Below are positions 32,213-45,200 of a stretch of DNA of 64,000 nt, piece after piece. The stretch's first letter is position 1; the number at the start of each line of letters is the position of its first letter. The DNA lies in the NCBI GenBank assembly GCA_032716605.1, contig CM064560.1:10909744-10973743 (forward strand), read 5' to 3'. Source of the DNA: Paralithodes platypus. Its lineage: Eukaryota; Arthropoda; Malacostraca; Decapoda; Lithodidae. A program made the position numbers and the translations under genes. A model generated the notes under the pieces. It saw nothing but the letters and a program-made list of their open reading frames with translations, searched no databases and was not told the DNA's origin.

Positions 32213-33405
32213 GTCAGTTGAACCAGTGCAACTTCAACCAGTGCCACCTTTACCAGTGTCAACTCAACCAGTAACCATCTCAACCAGTGACCATCTCAAC
32301 CAGTAACCATCTCAACCAATGCCAACTCAACCAGTGCCATCTTAACCAGTGCTAACTCAACCAGTGACAACTCAACCAGTGCCAACTCAACCAGGGACCA
32401 TCTCAACCAGTAACCATCTCAACCAGTGCCAACTCAACCAGTGCTAACTCAACCAGTGCCAACTTAACCAGTGCCATCTCAACCAGTGCTAACTCAACCA
32501 GTGCCAACTCAACCAGTGCTAACTCAACCAGTGACAACTCAACCAGTGACCATCTTAACCAGTGTCAACTCAACCAGTGCCATCTCAACCAGTGCCAACT
32601 CAACCAGTGACAACTCAACCAGTGCCAACTCAACCAGTGAGCATCTTAACCAGTGTCAACTCAACCAGTACCATCTCAACCAGTGCTAACTCAACCAGTG
32701 CCAACTCAACCAGTGCTATCTCAACCAGCGCCATCTCAACCAGTGCTAACTCAATCAGTGCCAACTCAACCAGTGTCATCTCAACCAGTGCCAACTCAAC
32801 CAGTGCCATCTCAACCAGTACCACCTCAACCAGTGCCATCTCAACCAGTGACCATCTCAACCAGTACTATTTCAACCAGTACTATCTCAACCAGTGCTAA
32901 CTCAACCAGTGACAGCTCAACCAGTGACCAACTCAACCAGTGACCATCTCAACCAGTAGCAACTCAACCAGTGACCATCTCAACCAGTAGCAACTCAACC
33001 AGTGACCATCTCAACCAGAAGCAATTCAACCAGTGATCATCTCAACCAGTAGCAAGTCAACCAGTGACTACCTCAACCAGTGACAACTCAACCAGTGACA
33101 ACTCAACCAGTGACAACCCAACCAGTGGCAACTCAACCAGTGACAACTCAGCCAGTGACAACTCAACCAGTAGCAACTCAACCAGTGACCATCTCAACCA
33201 GAAGCAATTCAACCAGTGACCATCTCAACCAGAAGCAATTCAACCAGTGATCATCTTAACCAGTAGCAACTCAACCAGTGACTACCTCAACCAGTGACAA
33301 CTTAACCAGTGACAACTCAACCAGTGACAACTCAACCAGTGACAACTCAACCAGTGACTATTTCAACCAGTGACCATCTCAAATTGTGCCTCTCAACCAG
33401 TGATT
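32213..33405 (+). repeat. 15/16-bp minisatellite, forward orientation, about 1.2 kb
   Basis: About 78 units of the type CAACTCAACCAGTGC (15 bp) with 16-bp variants such as CCATCTCAACCAGTGA. Units of 15 keep frames open, which explains the repetitive Ser/Thr/Gln/Pro/Val frames; I do not regard these as genes. The reverse complement of the same unit fills 42290-45384. Confidence 0.95.
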
Positions 33406-33474
33406 ATGTAGCCCCCAGTAGGCGTGGTGTAGTATTATAATGACGGTGTGTTTGTGTACGAACATCACAGAAGT

Positions 33475-33936
33475 GGTGATGATGGTGATTATGGTAATAG
33501 TAGTGATAGTGGTGTTGGTGGTGAGGATTTACAGTAACGATGGTGATTATAGTAGTGATGGTGGTGGTAACCGGTAGTAGTTGCGATAGTGGTGGTGATT
33601 GTGTTAGTAGGATTGATGATGGCGATATTAGTAGTGATGCTGGTGATAGTAATAGATATGGTGGTGGTGATTGTGGTAGTAAGAATAATGACTAGTAGTG
33701 ATGATGGTGATTCTAATGATGAACATGTCATAAGTAGTGATGATGGTGACAATAATGATGATTAATGATAATGGTGATAATGATGACAGTAGTAGTGATG
33801 ATTTAGATAGTAGTAGTGCTAGAAGTGATGATGGTGACAGTAGTGATGATTAATGATAGTGGTGACGATGATGATAGTAGTAGTGATGATGGTGACAGTA
33901 GTGGTGATTAACGATAATGGTGACGATGATGATGAT
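33475..33936 (+). repeat. Degenerate GAT/GGT/AGT trinucleotide repeat, left part
   Basis: Long purine-rich run of GATGGTGAT and AGTAGTAGT. A stretch of about 90 bp just before the LINE is repeated just after it (33790-33879 and 35034-35130), so the LINE sits inside the microsatellite. Confidence 0.9.
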
Positions 33937-35033
33937 GATTTCCTTTCCGGCCGTTCCATAGCTGCGGTTGTGGACGGCCATCGCTCAATTCCTAATCTTA
34001 TCAACTCTGGTGTTCCTCAGGGTTCTGTCCTATCTCCTATTCTCTTTCTAATTTTCATAAATGATCTTCTCAACTGTACATCTAGTCCCATCCATTCATA
34101 TGCAGACGACTCTACTTTACACAACTCAATTAGTTTTCCAGAACGCCCCAGCCAGCAGTCCCTCAAAAGTAAAAGTAATGAAGCCATAAAATGCTTATCT
34201 TCTGATCTAGCTGCTATTTCCAATTGGGGTAGAGAAAACCTTGTTACATTTAATGCTTCCAAAACTCAATTTATCCATCTTACCCGTCAGGAACCTCCAG
34301 AGGTCTATCCCTTATTCTTCAACAATACAAAAATCAACCCTTCATCTTCCCTCAATGTTCTCGGTGTCTCTTTTTCTTCTGCTCTCACTTGGAAGGACCA
34401 TATTACCAGCCTCGCTAAAGCAGCCTCCCAGAAGCTGGGTGTGCTCAACCGCCTCAAGGGGTTCTTTACCCCTGCGCAGCTACTTGCTCTGTACAGGGGC
34501 ACAGTGCGTCCTTGTATGGAGTATTGTTCATATGTGTGGGGAGGATCCTCTCACACCGCACTCCTAGATAAAGTAGAAAGGAAAGCTTTTCGTATAATTA
34601 ACTCCCGTCCACTCACCAATTCTCTGCAATCTCTCTCTCTTCGCCGCAATGTTGCATCTCTCTCACTTTTTCTATCGCTACTACAATAATCAGTGTTCCT
34701 CGGAGTTTTCCCAGTGTATACCACCTCCTCTACGTAGGGTACATAGTACCCGCCTTGCAACACAATCCCACCCCTACTCTGTGCAACTCTCCAACCCAAG
34801 AGTGAAACGCTATTCTCAGACTTTCTTCTATTCAACTGCTGAGCTCTGGAACTCTCTCCCAGAATCAGTCTTTCCCTCTTTCTATGACTTAAATTGCTTC
34901 TAACTCTGTGTGTCCAGGCATTTTAGATCGAACGTCCCTTGATTTCGGCCCTGTCACTCTTTGAAATCTGGGGGAGGCACTCGCTGCAGGCAGTTATGCC
35001 TTTTGTCTCCCTCATTCACATAGAAATAAAAAA
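33937..35033 (+). pseudogene. Non-LTR retrotransposon, 5' truncated RT (Jockey/CR1 group)
   Basis: It starts within the RT palm: SGVPQGSVLSPILFLIFIND and YADD at residues 83-86 of the frame opened at 33853. WKDHITSLAK, RPCMEY and a C-terminal ELWNSLPESV block follow in another frame (34649-34903) after a shift near 34640-34690. The 3' end is AGAAATAAAA at about 35021-35033, matching the end of the related copy at 59084. The exact clade is uncertain. Confidence 0.8.
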
Positions 35034-35290
35034 GTAGTGATGATTTAGATTGTAGTAGTGCTAGTAGTGATAATGGTGACAGTAGTGATGATTAATTATA
35101 ATGGTGACGATGATGATAGTAGTAGTGATGATTTAGACAGTAGTAGTGCTAGTAGTGATGATGGTGATAGTAGTAGTGATGATGGTGATAGTAGTAGTGA
35201 GTATGGTGATACAGTAGGTAGTAGTGATGGAGATAGTAGTAGTGATGATATAGTAGTAGTGATGATATAGTAGTAGTGATGATGATAGCA
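35030..35290 (+). repeat. Degenerate GAT/AGT repeat, right part
   Basis: Continuation of the microsatellite beyond the LINE (GTAGTAGTGATGATGGTGATAG-like). It ends at about 35290. Confidence 0.9.
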
Positions 35291-35783
35291 GATAGATATT
35301 AATGTTCTGTCATAGTAACCCGTGTTTGGGTGACATAGAAAATTTGCATTCCTCATTCTCTATTTTCTGAACTCCTGTGAATGTGCGTAATTTATATGCT
35401 CAACCTTGAAAGTAATTAATAAATATCGATTGTCCTGAAGACTATTTCCATGTTAATCTTTGTTCCTGATGTGTGATTAATGATTTCAGTATTATGAAAG
35501 CCATGAGTGCATAATCTCCATACATTGGTTTATTTGCTGTGTAATTATTATCCTTCCCTTTAGGTATTGCATATAAAACTTGAGTCAGAATGATATTACA
35601 ACAGACTCATCTATGTATTCTTGTGCACAAATATAACATATAACCTCTTCTGAATATATGATTTGCCTTGCTTCTACCCTGTGCATGTATATTGAATATC
35701 CTATTCCCGTTTGGTGAACCTAAACTACTTATTTTTGCCAAGCATAACAAACAACAATACCATATTTGTTTTCCCTACTACTT
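35291..35783. other. AT-rich interval without a recognisable feature
   Basis: No gene, element end or repeat identified between the two microsatellite blocks. Confidence 0.5.
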
Positions 35784-36445
35784 ACACAATCAACACCAAC
35801 ATCAATACCGGTAGCCTACTACTACTGCATTCACCACCACCGTCACTCCTACCACCACAATCAACACCAACATCAATACCGGTAGCCTACTACTACTGCA
35901 TTCACCACCACCGTCACTCCTACCACCACAATCACCATTATTGCTACTATAATCACCACCATTAATATTATACCACTACAATCATCAGTATCCCTACTAC
36001 CAACATAATCATCACTACTACTACAATCACAACCATCATCCCTGCCACCACAATCAACACTACTACCACCACTTTCATCACTATTACTACACCAATCCCC
36101 ACCACCATCACTATACTACCACCATCACCATCATTACTACTACCACAATTGCCACCACAATCACTACTACCACAACAAGGACCACCACCATCATTACTAC
36201 TACCAGTGACCACCAACATCACTAGTACTACCACAATCACCAACATCATTACCCCTACTACCACCATCATCAATAATACTACCATAATCACCACCATCAT
36301 CACAACCTCTACTAGTACCTCCAATTACCACCACCATCATTACTACAATCACCATCACCTCTATTATTCCACAATGACCAACCTCATTACAACTACCAAA
36401 TTCACCAGCATCATCACTTCTACCATCACAATCGCCACCAGTGGG
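35784..36445 (-). repeat. ATC/ACC/ACT trinucleotide repeat, inverted counterpart
   Basis: CACCACCATCATTACTACT-type sequence, the reverse-complement composition of 33475-35290. It begins with a 71-bp direct duplication (CACCAACATCAATACCGGTA at about 35795 and 35867). Confidence 0.9.
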
Positions 36446-36715
36446 GGAAGGTGATTGTAGATGTGTTGTACGGACAGTATGGAACGTGTTGGTGGACGTC
36501 CTAGCTCCGCCCACTAGCTTTATCTGGACCAATGAGTGATCTTGGAACATGAACTATTCACGAATGTGCTTATTCATAGCATACTATGATCAAACTTTAT
36601 CAGTAGGCGATAGACCTTCGTTGAGCTTGCACTGTCTTCCCACATGACAATTTTGTAATTTTTCTTGCATTTTACATATATTTCCAGCTAATGTATTGTC
36701 TTGTTTTCTGAAATT

Positions 36716-38106
36716 ATGGCACTGCAGTTTTCTAAGTCAGTGAGGGGTGTGGAAATGCTGTTACACCAAGGGTTTGAGTATATTCTTAGGACAGAGAAGC
36801 TTGGATGGAAATTGGGAACAAATATTGGAGGTGCAGGAGGTACCAGAAATTTAAATGTAGATCATCCCTGATATCATGTGGCTCAAATATTGTGAGAGAA
36901 CCTTCTGCTCACTCCCATTCTGGAGACTCTATTCAAACGGAGGCAAATGCAGTCCTTACAAAAATTAAAGGAGATGCAGAAACAACCCGTGCAACTACAA
37001 GGACACTTCTTGGAGACAATATGGCACCCTTAAACAACGACATCTTAGCTAGAATGCCAAAACAATCTGCCATTGAGAGGCGTATCAGACGCAAGCATCA
37101 ACAGATTGAAGGTATCCAACCTCCTCCTCATTCACGAAACTTTGAAATTCCCGATGATTATGTTGAAATGGTTTTATATGATTCAGGAGTTGATAATCCT
37201 CTGAGAATCTTGGTTCTTGGCAGACGTGAATTACTTGACTGCCTTCAGAGTGAGGTGTGGATGGGGGATGGAACTTTTGAGACTACTCCACTTATATTCT
37301 TCCAACTGTACACCATTCATGCCAAGGTGGTAAATTCGTATTCCCCTTGCGTCTACTTTCTCTTGCCAAACAAAACTGCTGAAACATATACACGTTTGAT
37401 TGAAATCTTGAGAAACTTGAATCAAGGTCTAAATCCCTCAACAGTTTTGCTTGACTTTGAGTTGGCTGCAATCAATTCATTCAAAAGTGAGTTTCCTCAA
37501 GCACACATTTCAGGTTGTTTTTTTCATTTCAATCAGTCAGTAATCAGAAAGGTAAATGAGTTGGGTCTCAAAGTGAGATTTGAAACTGAGCATGATTTTG
37601 CTATGTTGGTGAAGTCACTTCCAGCACTTGCTTTTGTACCAGTTGATGAAGTAGAAGAGATATTTGAAGAGTTGGGAGCCACTTTTCCAGATGAGCCAGA
37701 AACTAATGACTTGCTTGCTTACTTTGAGTCGACATACATTCATGGACCCCGAGTAGGAGGGAGAGTTAGAAATTCAAGGTTTGAAATACAGTTGTGGAAT
37801 CATTATGAGGATGCACAAGTTTGTGCACCAAAGACCACAAATTGTTGTGAAGGATTCCACAATTCTCTCAAGTCACTATTCATGTGCTCTCATCCAACAA
37901 TGTGGTCGTTCTTTAATGGAATCCGAAAAGATATTGGAATTCATAGACTAACATTGCAAAATGCTAGGGTTCAAAATCTTGAACGATCCAGAAATGTAGA
38001 TGTTCTGTTAGCAAACAGACTTGTATTCAAGGTTAGGTCTTATGATCAAGAGGCTGACAAATTGTGCTATCTGAGGGTAATAGCCCACATGCAAGTTGTT
38101 GGTTAG
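36716..38106 (+). CDS. FLYWCH + MULE transposase-like protein
   Basis: The main frame is 36805-38106, 433 codons. A MULE DDE core is visible: D155 in WMGDGTF, D217 in TVLLDFELAA, the C238-x2-H241 motif in GCFFHF and E349 in NCCEGFH. N-terminal to it is a FLYWCH-type zinc finger (YWRCRRYQKFKC). Its first strands (EYILRTEKLG) lie upstream in another frame with an ATG at 36716, so one base was gained or lost near 36805-36815. Such proteins are transposases or domesticated relatives found widely in arthropods. No TIRs flank it. An AATAAA at 38638 and an A18 tract at 38676 suggest a processed copy. It is unlike its neighbours in having a long, clean frame. Confidence 0.82.
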
Positions 38107-38693
38107 AAATAAATAGATAGGCTCTGCAGTTAGAAATTTTCCTTTATCCTTAGGCCTACACCCTGCACACCCAAGATTGGAATTTTGATCCTCCTTTTGT
38201 CTTTTTCTTTCAAATTCACATTCTTCTGTTCTAGATTAAAACATTTAACCTTTTTGTACCAACATTATCTATTCCTTTCATTTGTTTACACTAGCATTAC
38301 AGTGTTACATGTTATTATTGTAGTTATTATTGTTCTATTATATGCTTAAATAGCATTGGATTTCAGAATGCTAAGATTTATAGGCTTAGTAGATTAGCAA
38401 GTTTGTATTTTCCTTTAACTGTACAGTGCCATGCCAAGGATAGGAAAGTGATCCTCCTTGTACTTACTTTTATAATTATGTTCTAATGTATTTCCTAATG
38501 TATTAACAAACGGGGTGCCTGGGTTTGAATATGCCCTAATTAGATGGTTAGATAAACATGATTTGCAAGTATTCATTTTATTTTAGATTATCAACCTTCG
38601 TAAGTTTGTGTATGTAATAGTCCTATGTGTATTCTCAAATAAAAAATATATAATCAAACCAAGCTAAACATTAAGAAAAAAAAAAAAAAAAAA
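38107..38693 (+). other. 3' UTR-like region with AATAAA and A18 tract
   Basis: AT-rich and non-coding. AATAAA at 38638-38643 is followed after 32 bases by 18 A (38676-38693), the order expected of a polyadenylated transcript end copied into DNA. Confidence 0.6.
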
Positions 38694-39227
38694 TCCGCGC
38701 AAGCATCCCGACTCCATGTGTCGCAGGACTGGGACTGGTTTAAACCAGTGCAGGGAGGGTGCTAAAATGTTAAAATTAATGCTCATATTGGTGTTCTTTA
38801 GGATGATAGGAGTATTTGTCCGATGTAATATTGCAGCTAGTGAATCCAGACCTATGAAATTTTTTGCCAATGTGCAAGGAGACAAAATACAAGGCTACCT
38901 GTAGCTAGTTTTCCTTCAAATTGAAAGTGGTTAAGAGCTAAAATTAAGGTACGCTTGAATGACAAGGTTGAACGCACAAAGTTTGAAATAGTTTTATTCG
39001 TAGGATGATGATAAGATAATGGCACTAAAATCGTTAACAATATAAGGGATTTTGTGGATTGGGTGATGCATCGCCTAGATCAGAGATTAAACGATGTGTG
39101 GCATCACATGGGTAATTTTTGTCATGAGGATGTTATCATATAATTATTCGAAAAATATAATAAATACCAAAATTAAACGCGTCATTAGCCTAGGCATATA
39201 CAATACAAAATTAATGTTCCCAAATGA
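38694..39227. other. Interval without a recognisable feature
   Basis: Short frames only, none with a recognisable motif. Confidence 0.5.
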
Positions 39228-39500
39228 GTTATATATATATATTTTCTTTAATACATACGAGGTTGAAAGAAATGGCAATTTCTGCGTTGGAAATTTTATT
39301 ATTCAAAGTTTCCAGGTCTCTGATGAGTTTTCGCTGGGTGGCAGGAAGTAGATGAAGGAGATGAGCAAAATTCATGGTGGTACAGGGTTACATAAATGTA
39401 AATGATGATACAGGATATACGACGCGTTTCACTGGACAACCAGCATTATCAAGTAAGGAAGGAATGATATAAAAGGTAAACAGGAAGGGTATATATAGAG
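39228..39500 (-). mobile_element. Penelope-like element terminal fragment
   Basis: Related to 3716-3895: on the minus strand it encodes an ATGAATTTTGCTCATCT start (MNFAHLL..) preceded by a hammerhead-like motif, and it abuts TATATATATA at 39229-39241. It is a diverged relative of the palindromic pair and carries no RT. Confidence 0.75.
39421..39455 (-). ncRNA. Hammerhead-ribozyme-like motif, diverged Penelope fragment
   Basis: Minus strand: TTGATAA core, one U, stem GCTGG/CCAGT with a TTGT loop, then GAAACGCGTC, which gives a very short stem III and a GTC cleavage triplet. Compared with the motif at 7239 the stem II pairs change on both sides. Two core positions differ from CTGATGA, so it is probably dead. 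Confidence 0.5.
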
Positions 39501-39564
39501 GGTGGAGGATCAGAGGAGGCGAAAAACAAGGGGCGCCTCCTCTGCCACTAGTGCCACTAGTGCC

Positions 39565-39906
39565 GTTCTGATGCAATCAGACGAAGATGGGCTGGAGCAC
39601 CCAGTCAGTTTCTTCTTAAAAAAGTTCAACTCGGCACAGAAGAACTATTCAGTAGTTGAGAAGGAACTGCTGGCGATTGTGCTAGCGCTCAGGCACTTTG
39701 AGGTGTATGTTCCAGCCTATGGACCAGTTATGGTGATCTACACCGACCATCACCCCCACAAGTTCCTGAATCAATTCCATAACCGGAATATGAGGCTGAC
39801 CAGGTGGTCATTAATGTTGCAGGAATACAACCTAGACATACGCCATATTGCCGGTTCTGAGAATGTGATTGCAGATTGCTTATCGAGGGTGGAAGATCCG
39901 GGGTAG
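39565..39906 (+). pseudogene. Ty3/gypsy pol fragment: RNase H
   Basis: The frame contains the RNase H landmarks of Ty3/gypsy pol: HPVSFFLKKFNSAQKNYSVVEKELLAIVLAL, then VIYTDHHPHKFL, then LDIRHIAGSENVIADCLSRV. The frame ends in TAG at 39904-39906. RT lies upstream in an intact element but is missing here, and integrase is absent between RNase H and the LTR, so the copy has lost most of pol. A polypurine tract and LTR follow on the same strand. Confidence 0.85.
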
Positions 39907-40377
39907 ATCATCACAAGGGTAGCCTCCTACTTTGGTTTGATTAGTATGTTTACGTCTGGTGCTTGTTGGCTCGCGTGGGTAGCCCAGCGTATTGGATCGT
40001 AATGTAGGAGTTGCTGTGTTGGTATAGAAGAAAAAAACTAGGCTTGCCCCTGTAGTGCAGCCGCCATAAACATATTAAAAATATAAAAATCCTATAAAAA
40101 CTCTTTCTTTGATAGTTAAACAAATTTTAAGTATGTTATAGCAGAAATTCTGAGTTGTACTCCTCTCAGAAGGCTGGGCTAGTGAAGCTCGCTCTTATGA
40201 GCATAACTATGTAATTTAATCTATTGTGTTGGGAAGGGTTGTTCATTTTTATAATGTGTTATTTTGAAGAGAACTGTGCTTTACATTTCATTGTCGCTGG
40301 GTGGCTAGGAGTGGCGAATTTTGTATGGGTTCTGCGTGTCAGATTTAGAGCTCATAGTTGGAGCCTCTTAAATATCT

Positions 40378-40386
40378 TGGGTGGGG
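40378..40386 (+). other. Polypurine tract before the 3' LTR
   Basis: TGGGTGGGG directly precedes the LTR start TGTGACGCTCAC, where plus-strand DNA priming would occur. Confidence 0.6.
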
Positions 40387-42214
40387 TGTGACGCTCACTG
40401 CTTCCCCCAGAACTGCATGGCTTACTCGCTAGGACTCGCCAGGGCAGAGAATGTAGCTACAGTCTACCTATCATTGTGTACTTTCCTTCTTGAGAAAGCT
40501 TGTGTTGCAGACAGTTCAGAACTGTTCTTTATTTTCGTCTGTCACAATCCTTTCTATTTTATTTAGTCAATTGAAAGTATTGTGTTAAGTAGTTGAATGA
40601 TGGGAAGGCGAGCGGGAGAGAGAGAGAGAGAGAGAGAGAGAGACCAGGTGGTGTGACTTGGTGGTGAGTGTGGCGCGTGGCTGGCCCCCTTACATAGGCC
40701 TCGCGGGATTCGTTGCCTCCTGCCTAACACTGCCTACTAGGCGGCTGCTTACTGGGCGACTGTCGCGCACCCTCGTGCCATTCCTGCGAACTGGGACTCC
40801 AGCGAGGCGGCGGTCCCTGGGAATATCCTTGTCAGATCCTTCCCAGACAGCATACTCTAAGCATCTCCCATGAACTGTTCCACACTCTTGTCTTAGAATC
40901 TTTCTCTCCTACTGCCTCTATCATTTCCACTACTTCCTCACCTTTTATTAATATCAATCCCCCTCTGGTTCCCTGCATCCACACCTTGAATTGGTGGCCA
41001 GACTGTATTATATGCTGGATCTCACATTTCTTATGTACTAGGCTAAGGTTGAAGATAGTCATTGTCTTTTTGGGAGATTGTATTGCTCGGACTGTCTCCA
41101 TCAATCACTAATGTTTCTACAGGGTTAAATAATGCTAGACTAGGGATCAGGTACCTTGCTGTTGGTGTTTTCACTGTGTGTAGGCTACTTTTGAGCTGCA
41201 CGACACTACGGATTCTGTGGGTTACCTGGGTGGATCTTTTGTCTGTGTACCTTGGAGTTTAGACTGTGTAGTGCGTGAGGGCTGCTTGCCTAATCCACCC
41301 AACACTGTTCTAACTCTATTTGCTTTTACTTTTGAGGGTCGCCAGGAGGATACTCGATACTTGTGATCGAGAATCCTCAAGAGAGCACCCTTTCATATTA
41401 ACGTAATCAGGCCGCACAGACCCAAGGTCCACACTAGGCTAGGAGCTGCCTTGCTCCACCAGAATTCTGTACCTTTGCGCATCCCAGCTAGACTTTATTA
41501 ACCCGGGTAGACATTAGCTGGATTAGATCATATACTCTTTTATGCATACCCATTATTTCTACACAAGCATTTTGAGGTCTAGGTTGCTGTAGAGAGACAC
41601 AACCAGCATAGACCGGTTTTGTTAATAGGAGTACTACTTTTTCGTGGCGAGCATTATTACTGTTGCACCGCTTATAATATTCTTGTGTCCAATAACATTA
41701 TAGGTCCAGCCTTTTTGTGTATTTAGCCTACACGTGCATTGTCCTGCCTCCTGCTATTTTGTGGTTCCATTTCCGATACGTTCTTCTTAGTAGCATCCGA
41801 CATTATTCAGAAGATTCCTTGTTCGGTGCTTGAGGACTTTACAATACTTTCTTTCATAAAGGAGTGACAGATATTATTGATTAAAGTAACGTTAAGTAAA
41901 GCTTCTTCTTGTTTGCATTAGATCACTCTTGTGATTTAATTAAGTTAACTATCTTTTCCTTGTGTACCATAACTAAGCAACCATATGTTATAGGTAATAG
42001 GCTGTTTCAGAGAACATCAGCCTATAGTAGAAGCACATAGATACTGAGAGTTAAGATACCCCGCTATCGCAGATATAACTCTGGAGGGTATATGTGTTCT
42101 TTGTTCGACGGGATTATATATCAGGGGTTGGATCTAGCGTTTCCGTTGTTGCATTTATGCCAGTCTAGTCCAATGTATAAGAGCCACTGATTTATACGAG
42201 ACCCGATCGTAACA
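40387..42214 (+). mobile_element. Ty3/gypsy LTR (3' side), 1828 bp
   Basis: Begins TGTGACGCTCACTGC and ends GACCCGATCGTAACA, so it has TG...CA termini. It is nearly identical along its whole length to 60790-62595, with differences in a (GA)n tract near 40614-40642 and small indels. It follows the RNase H fragment and polypurine tract, so it is the 3' LTR of a copy truncated on the 5' side. Confidence 0.92.
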
Positions 42215-42289
42215 ATATATATATACTGCTCTTTTTACATAGCCTACTCTAGAAATTAAACATGAAATGTTCGAGAGTCAGCTATGAAG

Positions 42290-45200
42290 TTAGTTGATAT
42301 TGGTTGAGATGGCCACTGGTTGAGATGGTCACTGCTTGAAATGGTACTGGTTGAGTTGGTATTGGTCGAGTTATCACTGGTTGAGTTGGCACTGGTTGAG
42401 TTGGTACTGGTTGAGTTGGTACCGGTTGAGTTAACACTGGTTGAGTTGGTACTGGTTGAGTTGGTACTGGTTGAGTTGGTCACTGGTTGAGTTAACACTG
42501 AGTTGGTACTGGTTGAGATTGGCACTGGTTGAGATGTCACTGGTTGAGTTGGTCACTGGTTGAGATGGTCACTGGTTGAGATGGTCACTTATTGAGTTAG
42601 TACTGGTTGAGATTGTCACTGGTTGAGATGTCACTGGTTGAGTTGGTCACTGGGTGAGCTGTCATTGGTTGAGTTGGCACTGGTTGAGATAGTACTGATT
42701 GAGTTGGTACTGGTTGAACTGTCACTGGTTCAGATGGTCACTGGTTGAGATTGTCACTGGTTGAGATATCACTGGTTGAGCTGTCACTGGTTGAGATTGT
42801 CACTGGTTGAGATATCACTGGTTTAGCTGTCACTGGTTGAGTTGGTCACTGGTTGAGATTGTCACTGGTTGAGTTGGTCACTGGTTGAGATTGTCACTGG
42901 TTGAAATGGTCACTGGTTGAGTTGGTCACTGGTTGAGCTGTCACTGGTTGAAATGGTCACTGGTTGAGATGGTCACTGGTTGAGATGGTCACTGGTTGAG
43001 TTGACACTGGTTGAGTTGACACTGGCTGAGTTGGCACTGGTTAAGTTAGTGCTGGTTGAAATGGCCACTGGTTGAGTTGGCACTGGTTGAGATGGTCACT
43101 GGTTGAGTTGGCACTGGTTGAGATGGTCACTGGTTGAAATATTACTGGTTGAGATGGTCACTGGTTGAGTTGGTACTGGTTGAGATTGTCACTGGTTGAG
43201 TTGGCACTGGTTGAGATCGTCTCTGGTTGAAAGAGTACTGGTTGAGAAGGTCACTGGTTGAAATAGTACTGGTTGAGAAGGTCACTGGTTGAAATAGTAC
43301 TAGTTGAGATGGTCACTGGTTGAAATAGTACTGGTTGAGAAGGTCACTGGTTGAAATAGTACTAGTTGAGATGGTCACTGGTTGAAATAGTACTGGTTGA
43401 GGTAGTCACTGGTTGAGTTGGTACTGGTTGAGAAGGTCACTGGTTGAAATAGTACTGGTTGAGAAGGTCACTGGTTGAAATAGTACTAGTTGAGATGGTC
43501 ACTGGTTGAAATAGTACTGGTTGAGAAGGTCACTGGTTGAAATAGTACTAGTTGAGATGGTCACTGGTTGAAATAGTACTGGTTGAGAAGGTCACTGGTT
43601 GAAATAGTACTGGTTGAGAAGGTCACTGGTTGAAATAGTACTAGTTGAGATGGTCACTGGTTGAAATAGTACTGGTTGAGGTAGTCACTGGTTGAGTTGG
43701 TACTGGTTGAGAAGGTCACTGGTTGAAATAGTACTAGTTGAGATGGTCACTGGTTGAAATAGTACTGGTTGAGAAGGTCACTGGTTGAAATAGTACTAGT
43801 TGAGATGGTCACTGGTTGAAATAGTACTGGTTGAGGTAGTCACTGGTTGAGTTGGTACTGGTTGAGAAGGTCACTGGTTGAAATAGTACTGGTTGAGAAG
43901 GTCACTGGTTGAAATAGTACTAGTTGAGATGGTCACTGGTTGAAATAGTACTGGTTGAGAAGGTCACTGGTTGAAATAGTACTAGTTGAGATGGTCACTG
44001 GTTGAAATAGTACTGGTTGAGAAGGTCACTGGTTGAAATAGTACTGGTTGAGAAGGTCACTGGTTGAAATAGTACTAGTTGAGATGGTCACTGGTTGAAA
44101 TAGTACTGGTTGAGGTAGTCACTGGTTGAGTTGGTACTGGTTGAGAAGGTCACTGGTTGAAATAGTACTGGTTGAGGTAGTCACTGGTTGAGTTGGTACT
44201 GGTTGAGGTAGTCACTGGTTGAGTTGGTACTGGTTGAGAAGGTCACTGGTTGAAATAGTACTAGTTGAGATGGTCACTGGTTGAAATAGTACTGGTTGAG
44301 GTAGTCACTGGTTGAGTTGGTACTGGTTGAGGTAGTCACTGGTTGAGTTGGTACTGGTTGAGAAGGTCACTGGTTGAAATAGTACTAGTTGAGATGGTCA
44401 CTGGTTGAAATAGTACTGGTTGAGGTAGTCACTGGTTGAGTTGGTACTGGTTGAGGTAGTCACTGGTTGAGTTGGTACTGGTTGAGAAGGTCACTGGTTG
44501 AAATAGTACTAGTTGAGATGGTCACTGGTTGAAATAGTACTGGTTGAGGTAGTCACTGGTTGAGTTGGTACTGGTTGAGGTAGTCACTGGTTGAGTTGGT
44601 ACTGGTTGAGAAGGTCACTGGTTGAAATAGTACTAGTTGAGATGGTCACTGGTTGAAATAGTACTGGTTGAGGTAGTCACTGGTTGAGTTGGTACTGGTT
44701 GAGGTAGTCACTGGTTGAGTTGGTACTGGTTGAGGTAGTCACTGGTTGAGTTGGTACTGGTTGAGGTAGTCACTGGTTGAGTTGGTACTGGTTGAGGTAG
44801 TCACTGGTTGAGTTGGTACTGGTTGAGGTAGTCACTGGTTGAGTTGGTACTGGTTGAGTTGGCACTTGTTGAGATGCCACTGGTTGAGTTGGCACTGGTT
44901 GAAATGCCACTGGTTGAGTTGGCACTGGTTGAGTTAGCACTGATTGAGTTAGCACTGGTTGAGATGGTCACTGGTTGAAATAGTACTGGTTGAGTTGGTC
45001 ACTGGTTGAAATAGTACTGGTTGAGCTGTCACTGGTTGAGTTGGCACTGGTTGAGATGCCACTGGTTGAGTTGGCACTGGTTGAGTTAGCACTGGTTGAG
45101 TTGGCACTGGTTGAGATGACTGGTTGAGATGGCACTGGTTAAGTTGGCACTGGTTGAGATGGTACTGGTTGAGTTGGCATTGGTTGAGATGGTCACTGGT

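Noticed and set aside
32471..32943. Long Ser/Thr/Gln/Pro frames in the minisatellite as repetitive proteins
   Set aside because: Unit length is a multiple of three, so frames stay open on several frames and both strands; no start context or non-repeat flank supports coding.
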